Shown here piece by piece: positions 34,500 to 43,430 of a stretch of 64,000 nucleotides of DNA. Origin of the DNA: Edaphobacter bradus (GTDB lineage Bacteria; Acidobacteriota; Terriglobia; Terriglobales; Acidobacteriaceae); assembly GCF_025685645.1 (NCBI RefSeq), contig NZ_JAGSYF010000005.1, positions 124,001-188,000 of the forward strand, read 5' to 3'. Position numbers and translations under genes: made by a program. Each line of letters starts with the position of its first letter. Within the stretch, counting starts at the first letter, position 1. The notes beneath the pieces are model-generated. The model saw only the letters and a list, made by a program, of their open reading frames with translations. It searched no databases and was not told the DNA's origin.

Positions 34500-35309
34500 T
34501 CAATGGGTCAGGGAGAGCCTGACGATCTCTCCTCGCACGACCCGGTGTCCTGACGGAGGCGTCTGGGCCATGACCGTCCCGGTGGTTGAGGCGGCCGGAG
34601 CGGTTTGAGTTATTGTTGTCGTCGCTGTAGAAGGAGTCGCTGGAGTTGCAGCAGGGGTGGCCGCATCTACTGGAGCCGCTACTGCTGAGGCAGGGGTGAC
34701 ATCCTCGATGCTAGCCACGCGCAGGCCGGCTGCCATCGCCCGTGCGTAGGCTCCCGCCAGACTCAGCCCCACCAGCGAAGGCATCACGTAGGCCTGCTCC
34801 GCGTCATCCGAGGGAACGCTCAGAAGTACGCTGACTCTAGGTGAATCCACTCCCGTTGCGTTGGCAGGAGGGGTCTGCGCGACCACCACTCCCGGCTCGT
34901 CCGGAGAGGCAAGCTGCCCCACCGTCCCCAACTCCAACCCTAGCTGCTTTAGATGGATCGAGACGGCCCGTTCTCCCTGCCCCTTAAGATCGGGGATCGA
35001 GACCTGCTGGGTCCCCAGGCTTTCAGTTACACGCACGGGCCAATTTCGTCGCACGACTGCGCCAGGGGCGGGGAACTGTGCGAGCACCTCGCCGGCGGGA
35101 GTGTTCGGCGAATAGAACTTGTTCTCCAGCCTCAGTTGCAGTCCCATTGAACTTGCGCGACGGCTTGCCTCCGCGACCGTCATGTGCGTCAGATTGGGCA
35201 CTTTGACTTCGCGCCCATGAATCGCGAGTCGCATGGCGATGAACGCAGAGATGAGGGCCACTGCCACCATCGCCATCGCCCCGAGAACCAGGTTGAAGAA
35301 ACGCCTCAT
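34500..35309 (-). CDS. PASTA-domain membrane protein
   Basis: A 269-residue protein with one N-terminal membrane helix (residues 8-31) and three extracytoplasmic PASTA repeats: VKVPNLTHMTVAEASRRASS, QQVSIPDLKGQGERAVSIHL and YVMPSLVGLSLAGAYARAMA, each followed by the typical V-x-Q-x-P-x-P-G/A end. A Thr/Ala/Pro linker interrupts the third repeat. PASTA repeats bind cell-wall peptides or muropeptides; here there is no attached kinase or transpeptidase. It converges with rsmB. Confidence 0.87.
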   Translation of the reverse strand: MRRFFNLVLGAMAMVAVALISAFIAMRLAIHGREVKVPNLTHMTVAEASRRASSMGLQLRLENKFYSPNTPAGEVLAQFPAPGAVVRRNWPVRVTESLGTQQVSIPDLKGQGERAVSIHLKQLGLELGTVGQLASPDEPGVVVAQTPPANATGVDSPRVSVLLSVPSDDAEQAYVMPSLVGLSLAGAYARAMAAGLRVASIEDVTPASAVAAPVDAATPAATPATPSTATTTITQTAPAASTTGTVMAQTPPSGHRVVRGEIVRLSLTH

Positions 35310-35329
35310 CCCACCATCCTACCGTTTCA

Positions 35330-36787
35330 TCACCGGCGATTGTCCGTAGCAGGCTCCGGGTGAATCAGCAGCCGGTCGACCTCAGGCGAATCCAGTTTGA
35401 ACTCGCCCTCAAGGGCGGTAATGACAGCATGCACGCGCGACATCGGCAGATCATCCGGCAGCGTGCAGTGACAGTTCATCTGGATGTGCTGTTCACTGGC
35501 GGGGCCGAGTCTGGTCACAAACACGTCGTGGATATCGAGGATCTCTGGAAACCTTGTGGCGGCGCGTCGCAGCCGTACTTCGAGCTGCCGGTCGCGCTCC
35601 TGTGAGGATGGTCGCTCGATTGTCGCAGGCAGACTCTCGATGTGCGTCAGAATGGAGGAGATCTCCGGAATCTCGCGACGGATCTCGGACTCAAGCTGCG
35701 TTGCCAGATCGTGCGCCTTGCGCAGGGGCATTGTCTCGTCGACTTCGAGGTGCTGTTCCACGTGCAGTTGATGGTTGAACTGCTGCACCGTCACGTCATG
35801 GATCACAAGGTTCGAGCGTGCCGCAACCGCGCGAATCCTGTCATGGACGCTTTCAGCCAGCGGAGCCTTCGGCACTGAGTGCACCACGACGTCCGCGCCC
35901 GGAAGATGGCGCTTTACTGCCTCCGTCGCCGCCAGGGTGATCTGCTCGGAGCGCTGGAAGGTAAGGTTGCGCGGCAGGCCGAGGGTGAGGTCGGCAAAGT
36001 AGCTTGATCCGGAGCGGCGCGTCCGAATGCGATCGACCGAGAGGACGCCGTCGATTGCGCGAAGATCGCGGACCAGCTCGCGGCGCATCTTTTCGCGTGT
36101 CTCGCTTGGCGTGGCGTCCAGCAGAGCATCAATCGTCTGCTGCGCCAGCCGCCACGTCACGTGGAGAATCACCCCGGCGACGACAAGCGCTGCGATGGGG
36201 TCTGCCATCTGCAGCGCCGGAATTTTCCACTGCTTCCCAGCATAGGTTGCGCTCAGCCCTACCAGCACGGCGAACGACGACCAGATGTCCGTGCTGAAGT
36301 GCATCGCATCCGCCTGGAGCGCGATACTCTGATGATCGTGCGCGACCCGCGAGAGCTTCTTCGACCGGGTATAGTCGACCGCCATCGACAACAGCAGTAC
36401 GGCGAACGGCCATATCGAGAATGCCAGGGACAGGCGCTCGTGGAAGAAGATGCGCCGTACAGCCTCGGCTACGATCCACACGCATGAGACCAGCATCAGC
36501 ACGGCCTCGATGAAGGCTGACAGGCTCTCCACCTTGCCGTGGCCATAGTTGTGGGTGTCGTCGGCCGGCCGGTCAGAGACCTGGACGGAGAACAGGGTGA
36601 TCGCGGCTGCGACGAGATCAATCGTCGAGTGGACCGCCTCAGACAGCATGCCGAGAGAGCCCGTAAGCACTCCCGTCAGGAACTTCAGCAGCGTGATCCC
36701 CAGCGCCGCCAGAACGGACGAGAGAGCCGCAGAACGCTTCACAGAGCGGGTCTGAAGGGCATTCTGCGTTGTCTCGGTGGAGGTCAT
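35330..36787 (-). CDS. Cation diffusion facilitator with enlarged C-terminal domain
   Basis: A 485-residue divalent cation/proton antiporter. Six membrane helices occupy residues 20-225; metal-site motifs are SEAVHSTIDLVAA in helix 2, HNYGHGKVESL after it, and ADAMHFSTDIWSS in helix 5. The cytoplasmic dimerisation domain occurs as two or more repeats (SSYFADLTLGLPRNLTFQRS; VTVQQFNHQLHVEQHLEVDE; HIQMNCHCTLPDDLPMSRVH), so the tail is about twice the usual length. Metal specificity (zinc, iron or manganese) is not decidable here. It lies 20 bases upstream of the PASTA gene. Confidence 0.9.
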   Translation of the reverse strand: MTSTETTQNALQTRSVKRSAALSSVLAALGITLLKFLTGVLTGSLGMLSEAVHSTIDLVAAAITLFSVQVSDRPADDTHNYGHGKVESLSAFIEAVLMLVSCVWIVAEAVRRIFFHERLSLAFSIWPFAVLLLSMAVDYTRSKKLSRVAHDHQSIALQADAMHFSTDIWSSFAVLVGLSATYAGKQWKIPALQMADPIAALVVAGVILHVTWRLAQQTIDALLDATPSETREKMRRELVRDLRAIDGVLSVDRIRTRRSGSSYFADLTLGLPRNLTFQRSEQITLAATEAVKRHLPGADVVVHSVPKAPLAESVHDRIRAVAARSNLVIHDVTVQQFNHQLHVEQHLEVDETMPLRKAHDLATQLESEIRREIPEISSILTHIESLPATIERPSSQERDRQLEVRLRRAATRFPEILDIHDVFVTRLGPASEQHIQMNCHCTLPDDLPMSRVHAVITALEGEFKLDSPEVDRLLIHPEPATDNRR

Positions 36788-36844
36788 GGGAACTCAATCG
36801 TACCGAATGTCAGGCGCGCGTGCACGTCTCTTGTTTTCAAGGGC

Positions 36845-37624
36845 TCAGGGCTTTCTGGCGCGGTAAAGCCCTGTCGTGCCAAAGGTGTAGCCCGTCCAGG
36901 TTGCGTCGCTGAATCCCGCTTCGCGGATGAGCTTCAACATGCGCGCCGGGCGTGGGAAGCGCTCAACCGAGGCCGGAAGGTAACTGTAGGCCCTGGCGTC
37001 TCCCGAGATCATCCCGCCGATCTTCGGCAGAATCTTCCTGAAGTAGAGGTTGTATACGGCGCCGGTCACCCCCTCCGGTTGGTTGCATTCCAGGATTCCG
37101 ATCTGACCGCCTGGCCTCAGTACGCGGTAGAGCTCGGCGAGCCCTTCCTCATAGTTCGCCAGGTTGCGAAACCCGAAGGCTGAGGTCACCAGATCGAGCG
37201 AGCCTGCGGCAACAGGAAGATGAAGCGCGTCGGCTTCAATCGCGATGATGTTTCGCCCGGCGAATTTCTCTGCGCCTCGCGACAGCATCTCGTGCGAGAA
37301 GTCCACGGCAAGCATCGGGGCCTCGCCCGATCCCGCAGGGCGGTGCTTCATCAGCGCGAGCGTCATGTCGCCGGTTCCGCAGCAGAGATCGAGCGCCACT
37401 GCTTCAGGCCGCGCCAGCACTTCGTGAAAGGTGTGTGCCGCGCGTGTCCACCACCAGCGGTCGAGCCCCACGGAGAGCAGATCGTTCAAAAGGTCGTACT
37501 TTGGCGCGATCGAGTCGAACATCTGCTGCACGCCGGTGGCTGCGGCCTCTTCGGTGCTCGCTCCTGTTGGCCGTGCTCCCGTGGAGGACTCATGCTCCAG
37601 CCGATTCTGATGCAGATTTGTCAT
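36845..37624 (-). CDS. ubiE: Demethylmenaquinone/ubiquinone methyltransferase
   Basis: A 259-residue SAM-dependent methyltransferase that methylates demethylmenaquinone (MenG) in organisms with menaquinone. Motifs: VQQMFDSIAPKYDLLNDLLS, VALDLCCGTGDMTLAL (SAM site), AVDFSHEMLSRGAEK, SAFGFRNLANYEEGLAEL and RVLRPGGQIGILECNQP. ATG at 37624 overlaps the aroB stop (ATGA). Menaquinone is the likely quinone because aroB feeds chorismate to that pathway, but this is inference. Confidence 0.93.
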   Translation of the reverse strand: MTNLHQNRLEHESSTGARPTGASTEEAAATGVQQMFDSIAPKYDLLNDLLSVGLDRWWWTRAAHTFHEVLARPEAVALDLCCGTGDMTLALMKHRPAGSGEAPMLAVDFSHEMLSRGAEKFAGRNIIAIEADALHLPVAAGSLDLVTSAFGFRNLANYEEGLAELYRVLRPGGQIGILECNQPEGVTGAVYNLYFRKILPKIGGMISGDARAYSYLPASVERFPRPARMLKLIREAGFSDATWTGYTFGTTGLYRARKP

Positions 37625-38745
37625 GCTCGCTTCTTTGCGGCGGTGCCCCGGGTCTTCTCGCGCATCAGCGCGAGCATCCACGCGGTGGCCTCGAGCAGCT
37701 CTGCTTTGGTGACGTCGCGGACAATCTCGACGGCTCCGATTCCAGTTGGCAGGATGAATGAAAGCGTGCCGCTGCGATTTTTCTTGTCACTCGAAGTCAG
37801 GGCCACGAGCTTCTCAGCGGTTGCTGTGAAGCCGCTGAGTGGGCCGTAGCGCAGGATCAGGCTGATGATCCGGCTCGCTTCGGCATCGGAGATGAGTCCG
37901 CGCATGAGCCCGAGCCTGGTCGCCGCGATGCTGCCCCAGCCTACAGCCTCGCCGTGCAGGAGTTGCTTGTAGCCCGTGGCGGCCTCGATCGCATGGCCCA
38001 CGGTGTGTCCGTAGTTGAGAATCATCCGCAGGCCGGACTCGCGCTCGTCGCTGGCAACGACTTCGGCCTTGACCCGGACGCTTGCCGCGACAACGTGCGC
38101 CAACGCCTTGGCGTCTCCGGAGAGCACCGTATCTGCGTTGCGTTCGAGGTAGCGAAAGAGGCTTGCATCGCGGATGACGCCGGCTTTGATTGACTCCTGC
38201 AGGCCGGCGTGAAGCTCGGCTGCGGGAAGTGTTCCCAGCAGGTCGATGTCTGCGAGAACGGCGAGAGGATGGTGGAAGCTGCCGACGAGGTTCTTGCCCG
38301 CGGCGAGATTGACGCCGGTCTTGCCGCCGACGGAGGAGTCCACCTGCGCGAGAAGGGTTGTGGGAATCTGCACATAGGGGACCCCGCGCATGTAGATTGC
38401 TGCGAGGAAGCCTGTCACATCACCGACCACGCCGCCGCCGAAGGCCACTAGCAGAGCGTCACGGTCGGCTCCCGCCTCGGCCATCTGCTCGGTCAACGAC
38501 TCAAGCGTGCGCAGCCGCTTATGCGCCTCGCCCGCGGGAAGGAACAGTACAGTTGGCGGCTCAGCGAAGGATTCGAGGAACTTCCTGCCCCAGAGTCCCC
38601 ATATCTCCGGCGAGGTGACGACGAAGGTGCGGAATGGCTTCTTGTCCCTGAGCTTCTTCAATCGTGAAGAGAGCGTGCGGAGCAGACCGGAGCCGATTGT
38701 GATGTCGTAGCTGGCGCTTGGAGTCTTGAGATGAATCACAGACAC
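37621..38745 (-). CDS. aroB: 3-Dehydroquinate synthase
   Basis: Second step of the shikimate pathway, NAD- and zinc/cobalt-dependent. The 374 residues hold LPAGEAHKRLRTLESL, LVAFGGGVVGDVTGFLAAIY, RGVPYVQIPTTLLAQVDSSV and GGKTGVNLAAGKNLVG, zinc ligands in ELHAGLQESIKAG, ILNYGHTVGHAIE and LHGEAVGWGS. A C-terminal Lys-rich tail is extra. Divergent from nadB across 70 bases. Confidence 0.97.
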   Translation of the reverse strand: MSVIHLKTPSASYDITIGSGLLRTLSSRLKKLRDKKPFRTFVVTSPEIWGLWGRKFLESFAEPPTVLFLPAGEAHKRLRTLESLTEQMAEAGADRDALLVAFGGGVVGDVTGFLAAIYMRGVPYVQIPTTLLAQVDSSVGGKTGVNLAAGKNLVGSFHHPLAVLADIDLLGTLPAAELHAGLQESIKAGVIRDASLFRYLERNADTVLSGDAKALAHVVAASVRVKAEVVASDERESGLRMILNYGHTVGHAIEAATGYKQLLHGEAVGWGSIAATRLGLMRGLISDAEASRIISLILRYGPLSGFTATAEKLVALTSSDKKNRSGTLSFILPTGIGAVEIVRDVTKAELLEATAWMLALMREKTRGTAAKKRA

Positions 38746-38815
38746 AATAGCTTCATCCTATCGTATGGAGTATGCAGACGTTTGCAGGGAGTAGCATCAA
38801 GAGACAGGAGTTACT

Positions 38816-40405
38816 GTGGGATTTTCGCAAGATGGGGTTGATTTCGCTGCCAGTGATGGGGCAAGAGAACAGGTTGATTTTCTGATCATCGGGGCTGGAA
38901 TCGCCGGTCTTCGCGCGGCGATTCAGCTGGCCGAGGCAGGCACGGTCCTCGTCATCACCAAGGAAGAGTTGGCCGAGTCGAACACGGCCTACGCACAGGG
39001 CGGCATCGCCGTGGCCATGGGGGGCGACGAAGACGTTGCGCTTCACCTGGAGGACACGGTTGCTGCGGGCGACGGTCTCGTCAACCGTGAGGCGGCTGCC
39101 GTCCTCGTCGAGCAGGGGCCGAAGCGTGTGCAGGAACTCCTTACCTGGGGAACAGACTTCGACCGCGAACACGGCGAGCTGATGCTGACCCGCGAGGCCG
39201 CCCACAGCCGTAACCGCATCCTGCATGCCCAGGGCGATGCCACGGGCCGGGAGATCGCGCTCTCGCTGCTGCGCCACGTCCGGCAGATTCCTGCGATTCG
39301 GATTATGGAGTGGACGACTGGTATCGATCTGCTGACCGAAGGCGGCCGCATCGTCGGTGCGACCTTGCTCGATGGCGAGGGCGGGCTGCTTACCGTTTAT
39401 GCCGATGCGGTGCTCATTGCGAGCGGAGGCGCAGGCCAGGTCTACAGCGATACCACGAACCCGGCGGTCACTACAGGCGACGGCATCGCCATGGCCTATC
39501 GCGCAGGCGCAGCCGTCAGCGATATGGAGTTCTACCAGTTCCATCCCACTGCTTTCAGCGCCCCCGGCGCACCGCGCTTTCTGCTGAGCGAGGCCCTCCG
39601 CGGCGAGGGTGCGTATCTGGTCAACGCGGCGGGCGAGCGCTTCATGCACCGCTACCACCCGCTGCTGGAGCTTGCTCCGCGCGACGTCGTCGCCCGTGCC
39701 ATCACGCACGAGGGGATGGACGGCCCCGTGTACCTCGACATGCGTCATGTGCAGAAGGACCTCCGGCAGCGCTTTCCCGGCATATCGAGCTTCCTCGCCC
39801 AGCATCACCTCGACCTCAACCGGGACCTCATTCCGGTACGCCCCGCGGCGCACTATCTGATGGGAGGCATCCGTACCGATGTTCACGGCCGCACCTCACT
39901 ACCTGGCCTCTATGCCGCGGGCGAGGCCGCCTGCACCGGCGTTCACGGCGCCAATCGACTGGCGAGCAACTCGCTGCTGGAAGGTCTGGTCTTCGGAGCC
40001 GCCGCCGCCGACGCCATGATCGCCGACCACACTGTTCCTGTGCCGCACAAGGTCCAGCTCACCTCCGTTCCGTCGCCGAATGGCTCAACCCACGACGCCA
40101 GCATCGAACGATGGATTCAAGAGCTTCGCGACGTCATGTGGAAGTATGCCGGCCTTCTTCGCGACGCGGCCGGCCTTGAAGCCGCGGAGCGGGCGATCGC
40201 CGCCTTGGGGGCTACCATGCCTCGTGGTCTGTCGCGCCGAGCTATCGAAGCGCACAATCTTCACACCATCGCGAGCACCATCGTCGCCTCTGCCATCGGC
40301 CGCCGCGAGAGTCGGGGCGCGCACTTCCGCAACGACTTTCCCCGGAAGGATGCGGAGGCCCGGCACTCGATCCTTCAGAACGGCACGCTCAGCTTCACAC
40401 AGTAA
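38816..40405 (+). CDS. nadB: L-aspartate oxidase
   Basis: FAD enzyme that makes iminoaspartate, which NadA condenses to quinolinate. The 529 residues carry FLIIGAGIAGLRAAIQLAEA (FAD), SNTAYAQGGIAVAM, TREAAHSRNRILHAQGDATG, EFYQFHPTAF, RYHPLLELAPRDVVARAI and HYLMGGIRTDVHGRTSLPGL, with a helical C-terminal domain. GTG at 38816 has AGGAG five bases before it. The partner nadA is in this window 4.7 kb away under a riboswitch; no such element precedes nadB. Confidence 0.96.
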   Translation: MGFSQDGVDFAASDGAREQVDFLIIGAGIAGLRAAIQLAEAGTVLVITKEELAESNTAYAQGGIAVAMGGDEDVALHLEDTVAAGDGLVNREAAAVLVEQGPKRVQELLTWGTDFDREHGELMLTREAAHSRNRILHAQGDATGREIALSLLRHVRQIPAIRIMEWTTGIDLLTEGGRIVGATLLDGEGGLLTVYADAVLIASGGAGQVYSDTTNPAVTTGDGIAMAYRAGAAVSDMEFYQFHPTAFSAPGAPRFLLSEALRGEGAYLVNAAGERFMHRYHPLLELAPRDVVARAITHEGMDGPVYLDMRHVQKDLRQRFPGISSFLAQHHLDLNRDLIPVRPAAHYLMGGIRTDVHGRTSLPGLYAAGEAACTGVHGANRLASNSLLEGLVFGAAAADAMIADHTVPVPHKVQLTSVPSPNGSTHDASIERWIQELRDVMWKYAGLLRDAAGLEAAERAIAALGATMPRGLSRRAIEAHNLHTIASTIVASAIGRRESRGAHFRNDFPRKDAEARHSILQNGTLSFTQ

Positions 40406-40467
40406 AAGACCCGGCTGCATCTGCCGCCGCGTCGTTGCAGTGCCCCGGTAAAGGCCAATTTAGCCAT

Positions 40468-41397
40468 CTAACGCTGCGCGACTTGGCTCTTGGGAGCCTT
40501 CAGCCAGAGCGAAAACACGATCGTTACGCCGATCATCGCGAGAACCGTGACGAGCGAAGCCACGGGACCCACCTCGTACCAGCGGGCGGCCAGCATCTTC
40601 AACCCGGCGAACGCCAACACGGCTGCGAGCCCGTAGTGCAGGAACCGCAGCCGCTTCAGCAGATGCGCCAGCAGGAAGTACAGCGAGCGCAGCCCCATGA
40701 CTGCCATGATGTTTGAGGTATAGGCAAGGAAGGGTTGCCGAGTGATCGAGAGCACCGCCGGGATGGAGTCGATTGCAAAGACCAGGTCCGTCAGTTCGAT
40801 GGCCACCAGCGCCAGAAGGAGCACCGTCACCATCCGCTGGCCGTCCTCGACGGTGACGAAGCAGTCCTGACGCAGGCTCACAGGCCTCACTTGAGAGAGC
40901 CATAGCAGCCAGCGAGGCGCGTGTTCTTTCTCCTTCTCCTTGGGCAGGAGAAACTTCACGGCGGCGAACAGCAACACCGCACCAAACACATAGCTGATCC
41001 ATGCGAACCGCTCCAACAGCTCGATTCCCATGGCGATAAAGGCGCCGCGCATCACGATCGCCCCTGCGACTCCCCAGAAGAGCACCTTCGGCTGCTTCGC
41101 CGACTCGATCTGTAGCATTCCGAAGAGCATCAGGAAGACGAGCAGGTTGTCGATGGAGAGCGCCTCTTCAATGGCATAGCCCGCCAGATACTGCGTCGCC
41201 GCCGCTCCTCCCATTTTCAGTAGGACGAACCCGGCGAAGGCGAGTGCAGCGGCCACCCATAGCGCGGTTGAGGTAACCGAGACGGCGTGCTGCCTCCCGG
41301 CAGGTTGTCTCCGGGCATAGAGCAGCTCCACCCCCATCAGGGCGATGACGAATACGTGAAATCCGACCCAATGGCTTAGAGGGGTAAAGCCTTCCAT
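40468..41397 (-). CDS. TerC-family membrane protein (Alx type)
   Basis: A 309-residue integral membrane protein with about eight helices. Diagnostic stretches are EEALSIDNLLVFLMLFGMLQ and ELTDLVFAIDSIPAVLSITR, each with acidic residues inside helices as in Alx/TerC metal exporters, plus QDCFVTVEDGQRM in the loop. Likely exports manganese, possibly coupled to protein secretion. A stable hairpin sits in its short leader. Confidence 0.93.
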   Translation of the reverse strand: MEGFTPLSHWVGFHVFVIALMGVELLYARRQPAGRQHAVSVTSTALWVAAALAFAGFVLLKMGGAAATQYLAGYAIEEALSIDNLLVFLMLFGMLQIESAKQPKVLFWGVAGAIVMRGAFIAMGIELLERFAWISYVFGAVLLFAAVKFLLPKEKEKEHAPRWLLWLSQVRPVSLRQDCFVTVEDGQRMVTVLLLALVAIELTDLVFAIDSIPAVLSITRQPFLAYTSNIMAVMGLRSLYFLLAHLLKRLRFLHYGLAAVLAFAGLKMLAARWYEVGPVASLVTVLAMIGVTIVFSLWLKAPKSQVAQR

Positions 41398-41416
41398 ACC
41401 CTTAGGATGCTATCGC

Positions 41417-41455
41417 GGTACGAGGCCCCGCGCATATGTGGAGGGGCCAGGTACC
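41417..41455 (-). promoter_or_regulatory. Leader hairpin of the TerC gene
   Basis: GGTAC-GA-GGCCCC on one side pairs with GGGGCC-AG-GTACC on the other, an 11-bp stem with a symmetric two-base internal loop, 20-58 bases before the ATG. It does not show the conserved core of the manganese (yybP-ykoY) riboswitch. Confidence 0.5.
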
Positions 41456-41479
41456 GTGTGCTTCCTAACGCTGAGCGGG

Positions 41480-41680
41480 TTAGCTCAGACCCAGAATCAT
41501 CGTATAGATGAAATAGATAGCAATCCCAAGTAGTACCCAAAGGACAGAGGAGAGAAGGAGACTGCGGAGAATCTCCCCCACCGGGTGGGCGTTGAAGAAC
41601 CCTTCAGAACCGCTCTGTGGAGCCGATCCCACGGATGAACTTGAGCGGTCACGCGGAGACAAAACAGACGATGTCTGCAT
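41480..41680 (-). CDS. Small single-helix membrane protein
   Basis: A 66-residue frame: a polar Ser-rich N-terminus and one C-terminal membrane helix (ILRSLLLSSVLWVLLGIAIY, residues 38-57, then FIYTMILGLS). ATG at 41680 is preceded by GTGAGG seven bases upstream. Tail-anchored layout. No family recognised; the codon pattern looks real but the call rests on the helix and ribosome-binding site. Confidence 0.5.
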   Translation of the reverse strand: MQTSSVLSPRDRSSSSVGSAPQSGSEGFFNAHPVGEILRSLLLSSVLWVLLGIAIYFIYTMILGLS

Positions 41681-41905
41681 AGACACACCTCACAATGAGA
41701 GCAGCAGAATAAGCGGAGCTCTTGCCGCGAAGCCATCCCTCGAAAGCGGAAGTTAGCAAACAGTTAAGCCAGCCTGGCTGGCGGGAGTTAACCATTTGGC
41801 TATAGGCTCCTGGTGACAGGATGGCACCCCGGGCGTAGCATATTGCCCGTATTACGGGCGCAAATCGTTCCACTTGCGTTTCTTGATCGTGATTGAGGAG
41901 CGTGT

Positions 41906-42391
41906 ATGAAAATCGCAATTCGTCTCATGATGGTAGCCGCCGGGTTTTTCGTGGCCCAGGCCGGTTTTTCCCAGGCACCTGCCGGTTCCACGGGCCAGTG
42001 TAAGGACGGCACCTACACCAGTTCAGCAAGCAAGAGCGGCGCCTGCCATGGTCACCAGGGCGTCAAAGAGTGGTTTGCCACTGCACCTGCGGCTTCGGCC
42101 GCGGCGGCCCCGAAGGCGGCAGCCTCCGCTACAGAGGCTGCTCCCGCTGCCGCTGCATCAACAGCCGCTGCGGCTCCGGCCAAGGCTGCTTCCAAGGCTT
42201 CGTCCACGGCGAGCATGCCACAGGCGGCAGGCGGTGGCCCGGGAATGGTTTGGGTCAATACAGCCTCCAACGTCTACCACTGCCCCGGCTCGCAGTACTA
42301 CGGCAAGACCAAGCAGGGCGCTTACATGTCAGAGGCCGACGCCAAAGCCAAGGGCGCTCACGCTGATCACAACCACCCCTGCACCAAGTAG
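41906..42391 (+). CDS. Exported protein with DUF3761-like start and His/Cys-rich end
   Basis: A 161-residue exported protein. After the signal peptide (MKIAIRLMMVAAGFFVAQAG) comes GQCKDGTYTSSASKSGACHG then HQGVKEW, a DUF3761-like motif; a long Ala/Pro/Lys linker follows (residues 58-108) and the C-terminus reads VYHCPGSQYYGKTKQGAYMS and HADHNHPC, with Cys/His that could bind metal. Function unknown. It is followed by a strong terminator. Confidence 0.75.
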   Translation: MKIAIRLMMVAAGFFVAQAGFSQAPAGSTGQCKDGTYTSSASKSGACHGHQGVKEWFATAPAASAAAAPKAAASATEAAPAAAASTAAAAPAKAASKASSTASMPQAAGGGPGMVWVNTASNVYHCPGSQYYGKTKQGAYMSEADAKAKGAHADHNHPCTK

Positions 42392-42406
42392 CTCTTTACG
42401 ACAACA

Positions 42407-42442
42407 CCGAAAAAGGGCGGCCGAGAGGTCGCCCTTTTTCGG
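42407..42442. terminator. Bidirectional Rho-independent terminator
   Basis: CCGAAAAAGGGCGGCC, loop GAGA, then GGTCGCCCTTTTTCGG: a 16-bp stem with A/T runs on both sides, placed between two converging genes. Confidence 0.9.
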
Positions 42443-42455
42443 CTTGTAAGCAGCC

Positions 42456-43430
42456 TCAGCCGTGCAGATTGACCAGGCGGATCATCTCTATGACCAGATC
42501 GCCGGCAATCTGCAGGGAGTGTGCGCTCACCTTATCCAGAGTATCGAGCGCTGTGTGGTGATATCCGCCCTCCGGGTGCTCCTGCGTCGGCGGGCCGTAG
42601 TCCAGGTCGATGATGTCCAGCACAGGGACGCCGCGCTGCCGGAAAGGCAGGTGGTCGTCAGACACTTCGGTAGGATTCCTGAAGATATACGACGAGTGCC
42701 CGGTATTTTTCGCTGCCACGGCGAGCGTGTCCAGCAGCCATGGGGTCGAGTTCCCGTCCTTGTCGATGTTCAGGTCCTTGTCCCCGATCATGTCGGTCAG
42801 CAGAAACGCCTTGATCTTGCTAATCGTTCCGTTCGCGGACCACTTCGCCGCGAGATGACGGCTGCCGTAAAGCGAGTCGTGGTCGCTCCACGACTGGATC
42901 GCCTCTTCGCCGTCGAAGAAGACCAGCCAGACGCTGTATCCCTCAGGCGGATGTGCACGCATGTAGTTTCCCAGTTCAATGAGAAGCGCTGTGGTTGAGC
43001 CGCCATCGTTGGCTCCCACAAAGTTGATGTCGCGCAGCGGGTAGTTTGTCTCGTAGTGACTCGCGACTACGATCACGCCGTCCTTCTTGCCAGGAAAGCG
43101 GACGATGTAGTTCGTCATCGGAAGCCGTCCGGCGGGCGTGTTGGCGTCGAAGTGGTCGGCCTCGAAGTCGCCCTTCGCCGCCTCTGCCTTGAAGTGGGAC
43201 TTGATGAACTCCTCAGCCTTGGCGTGGTCGGGCGAGCCGATCCAGCGATGCGGCGCCGCAGTGATGTACTCGCTGGTCAGGCCATACGCCGCCTGCCCAC
43301 TGAACTTCGCTGCGGCCTTATGGGCCTGAGCAGGTGCCAGAGTTGGCAATAGCAGGGCTGACATGAGAACCGAGAGCCGTCGTACGGGGCGGCAACTCAA
43401 CCGGCAACTCCGGGCAATAGAGAAGATCAT
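42456..43430 (-). CDS. M28 enzyme resembling glutaminyl-peptide cyclotransferase
   Basis: A 324-residue exported zinc enzyme. Metal ligands: Asp in NDGGST, Glu in FFDGEEA, Asp in LTDMIG and His in GYHHTALDT. The stretch FFDGEEAIQSWSDHDSLYGS and the following RHLAAKW, together with SDDHLPFRQRGVPVLDII, match animal and bacterial glutaminyl cyclases much better than aminopeptidases, including the Trp after DGEEA. The likely reaction is N-terminal pyroglutamate formation on exported proteins; a plain aminopeptidase is the alternative. The start overlaps the tatC stop (ATGA), so it belongs to the tat operon. Confidence 0.82.
   Translation of the reverse strand: MIFSIARSCRLSCRPVRRLSVLMSALLLPTLAPAQAHKAAAKFSGQAAYGLTSEYITAAPHRWIGSPDHAKAEEFIKSHFKAEAAKGDFEADHFDANTPAGRLPMTNYIVRFPGKKDGVIVVASHYETNYPLRDINFVGANDGGSTTALLIELGNYMRAHPPEGYSVWLVFFDGEEAIQSWSDHDSLYGSRHLAAKWSANGTISKIKAFLLTDMIGDKDLNIDKDGNSTPWLLDTLAVAAKNTGHSSYIFRNPTEVSDDHLPFRQRGVPVLDIIDLDYGPPTQEHPEGGYHHTALDTLDKVSAHSLQIAGDLVIEMIRLVNLHG

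Noticed and set aside
41398..41480. Manganese (yybP-ykoY) riboswitch in front of the TerC gene
   Set aside because: A hairpin is present but the conserved core sequence of that riboswitch is not.
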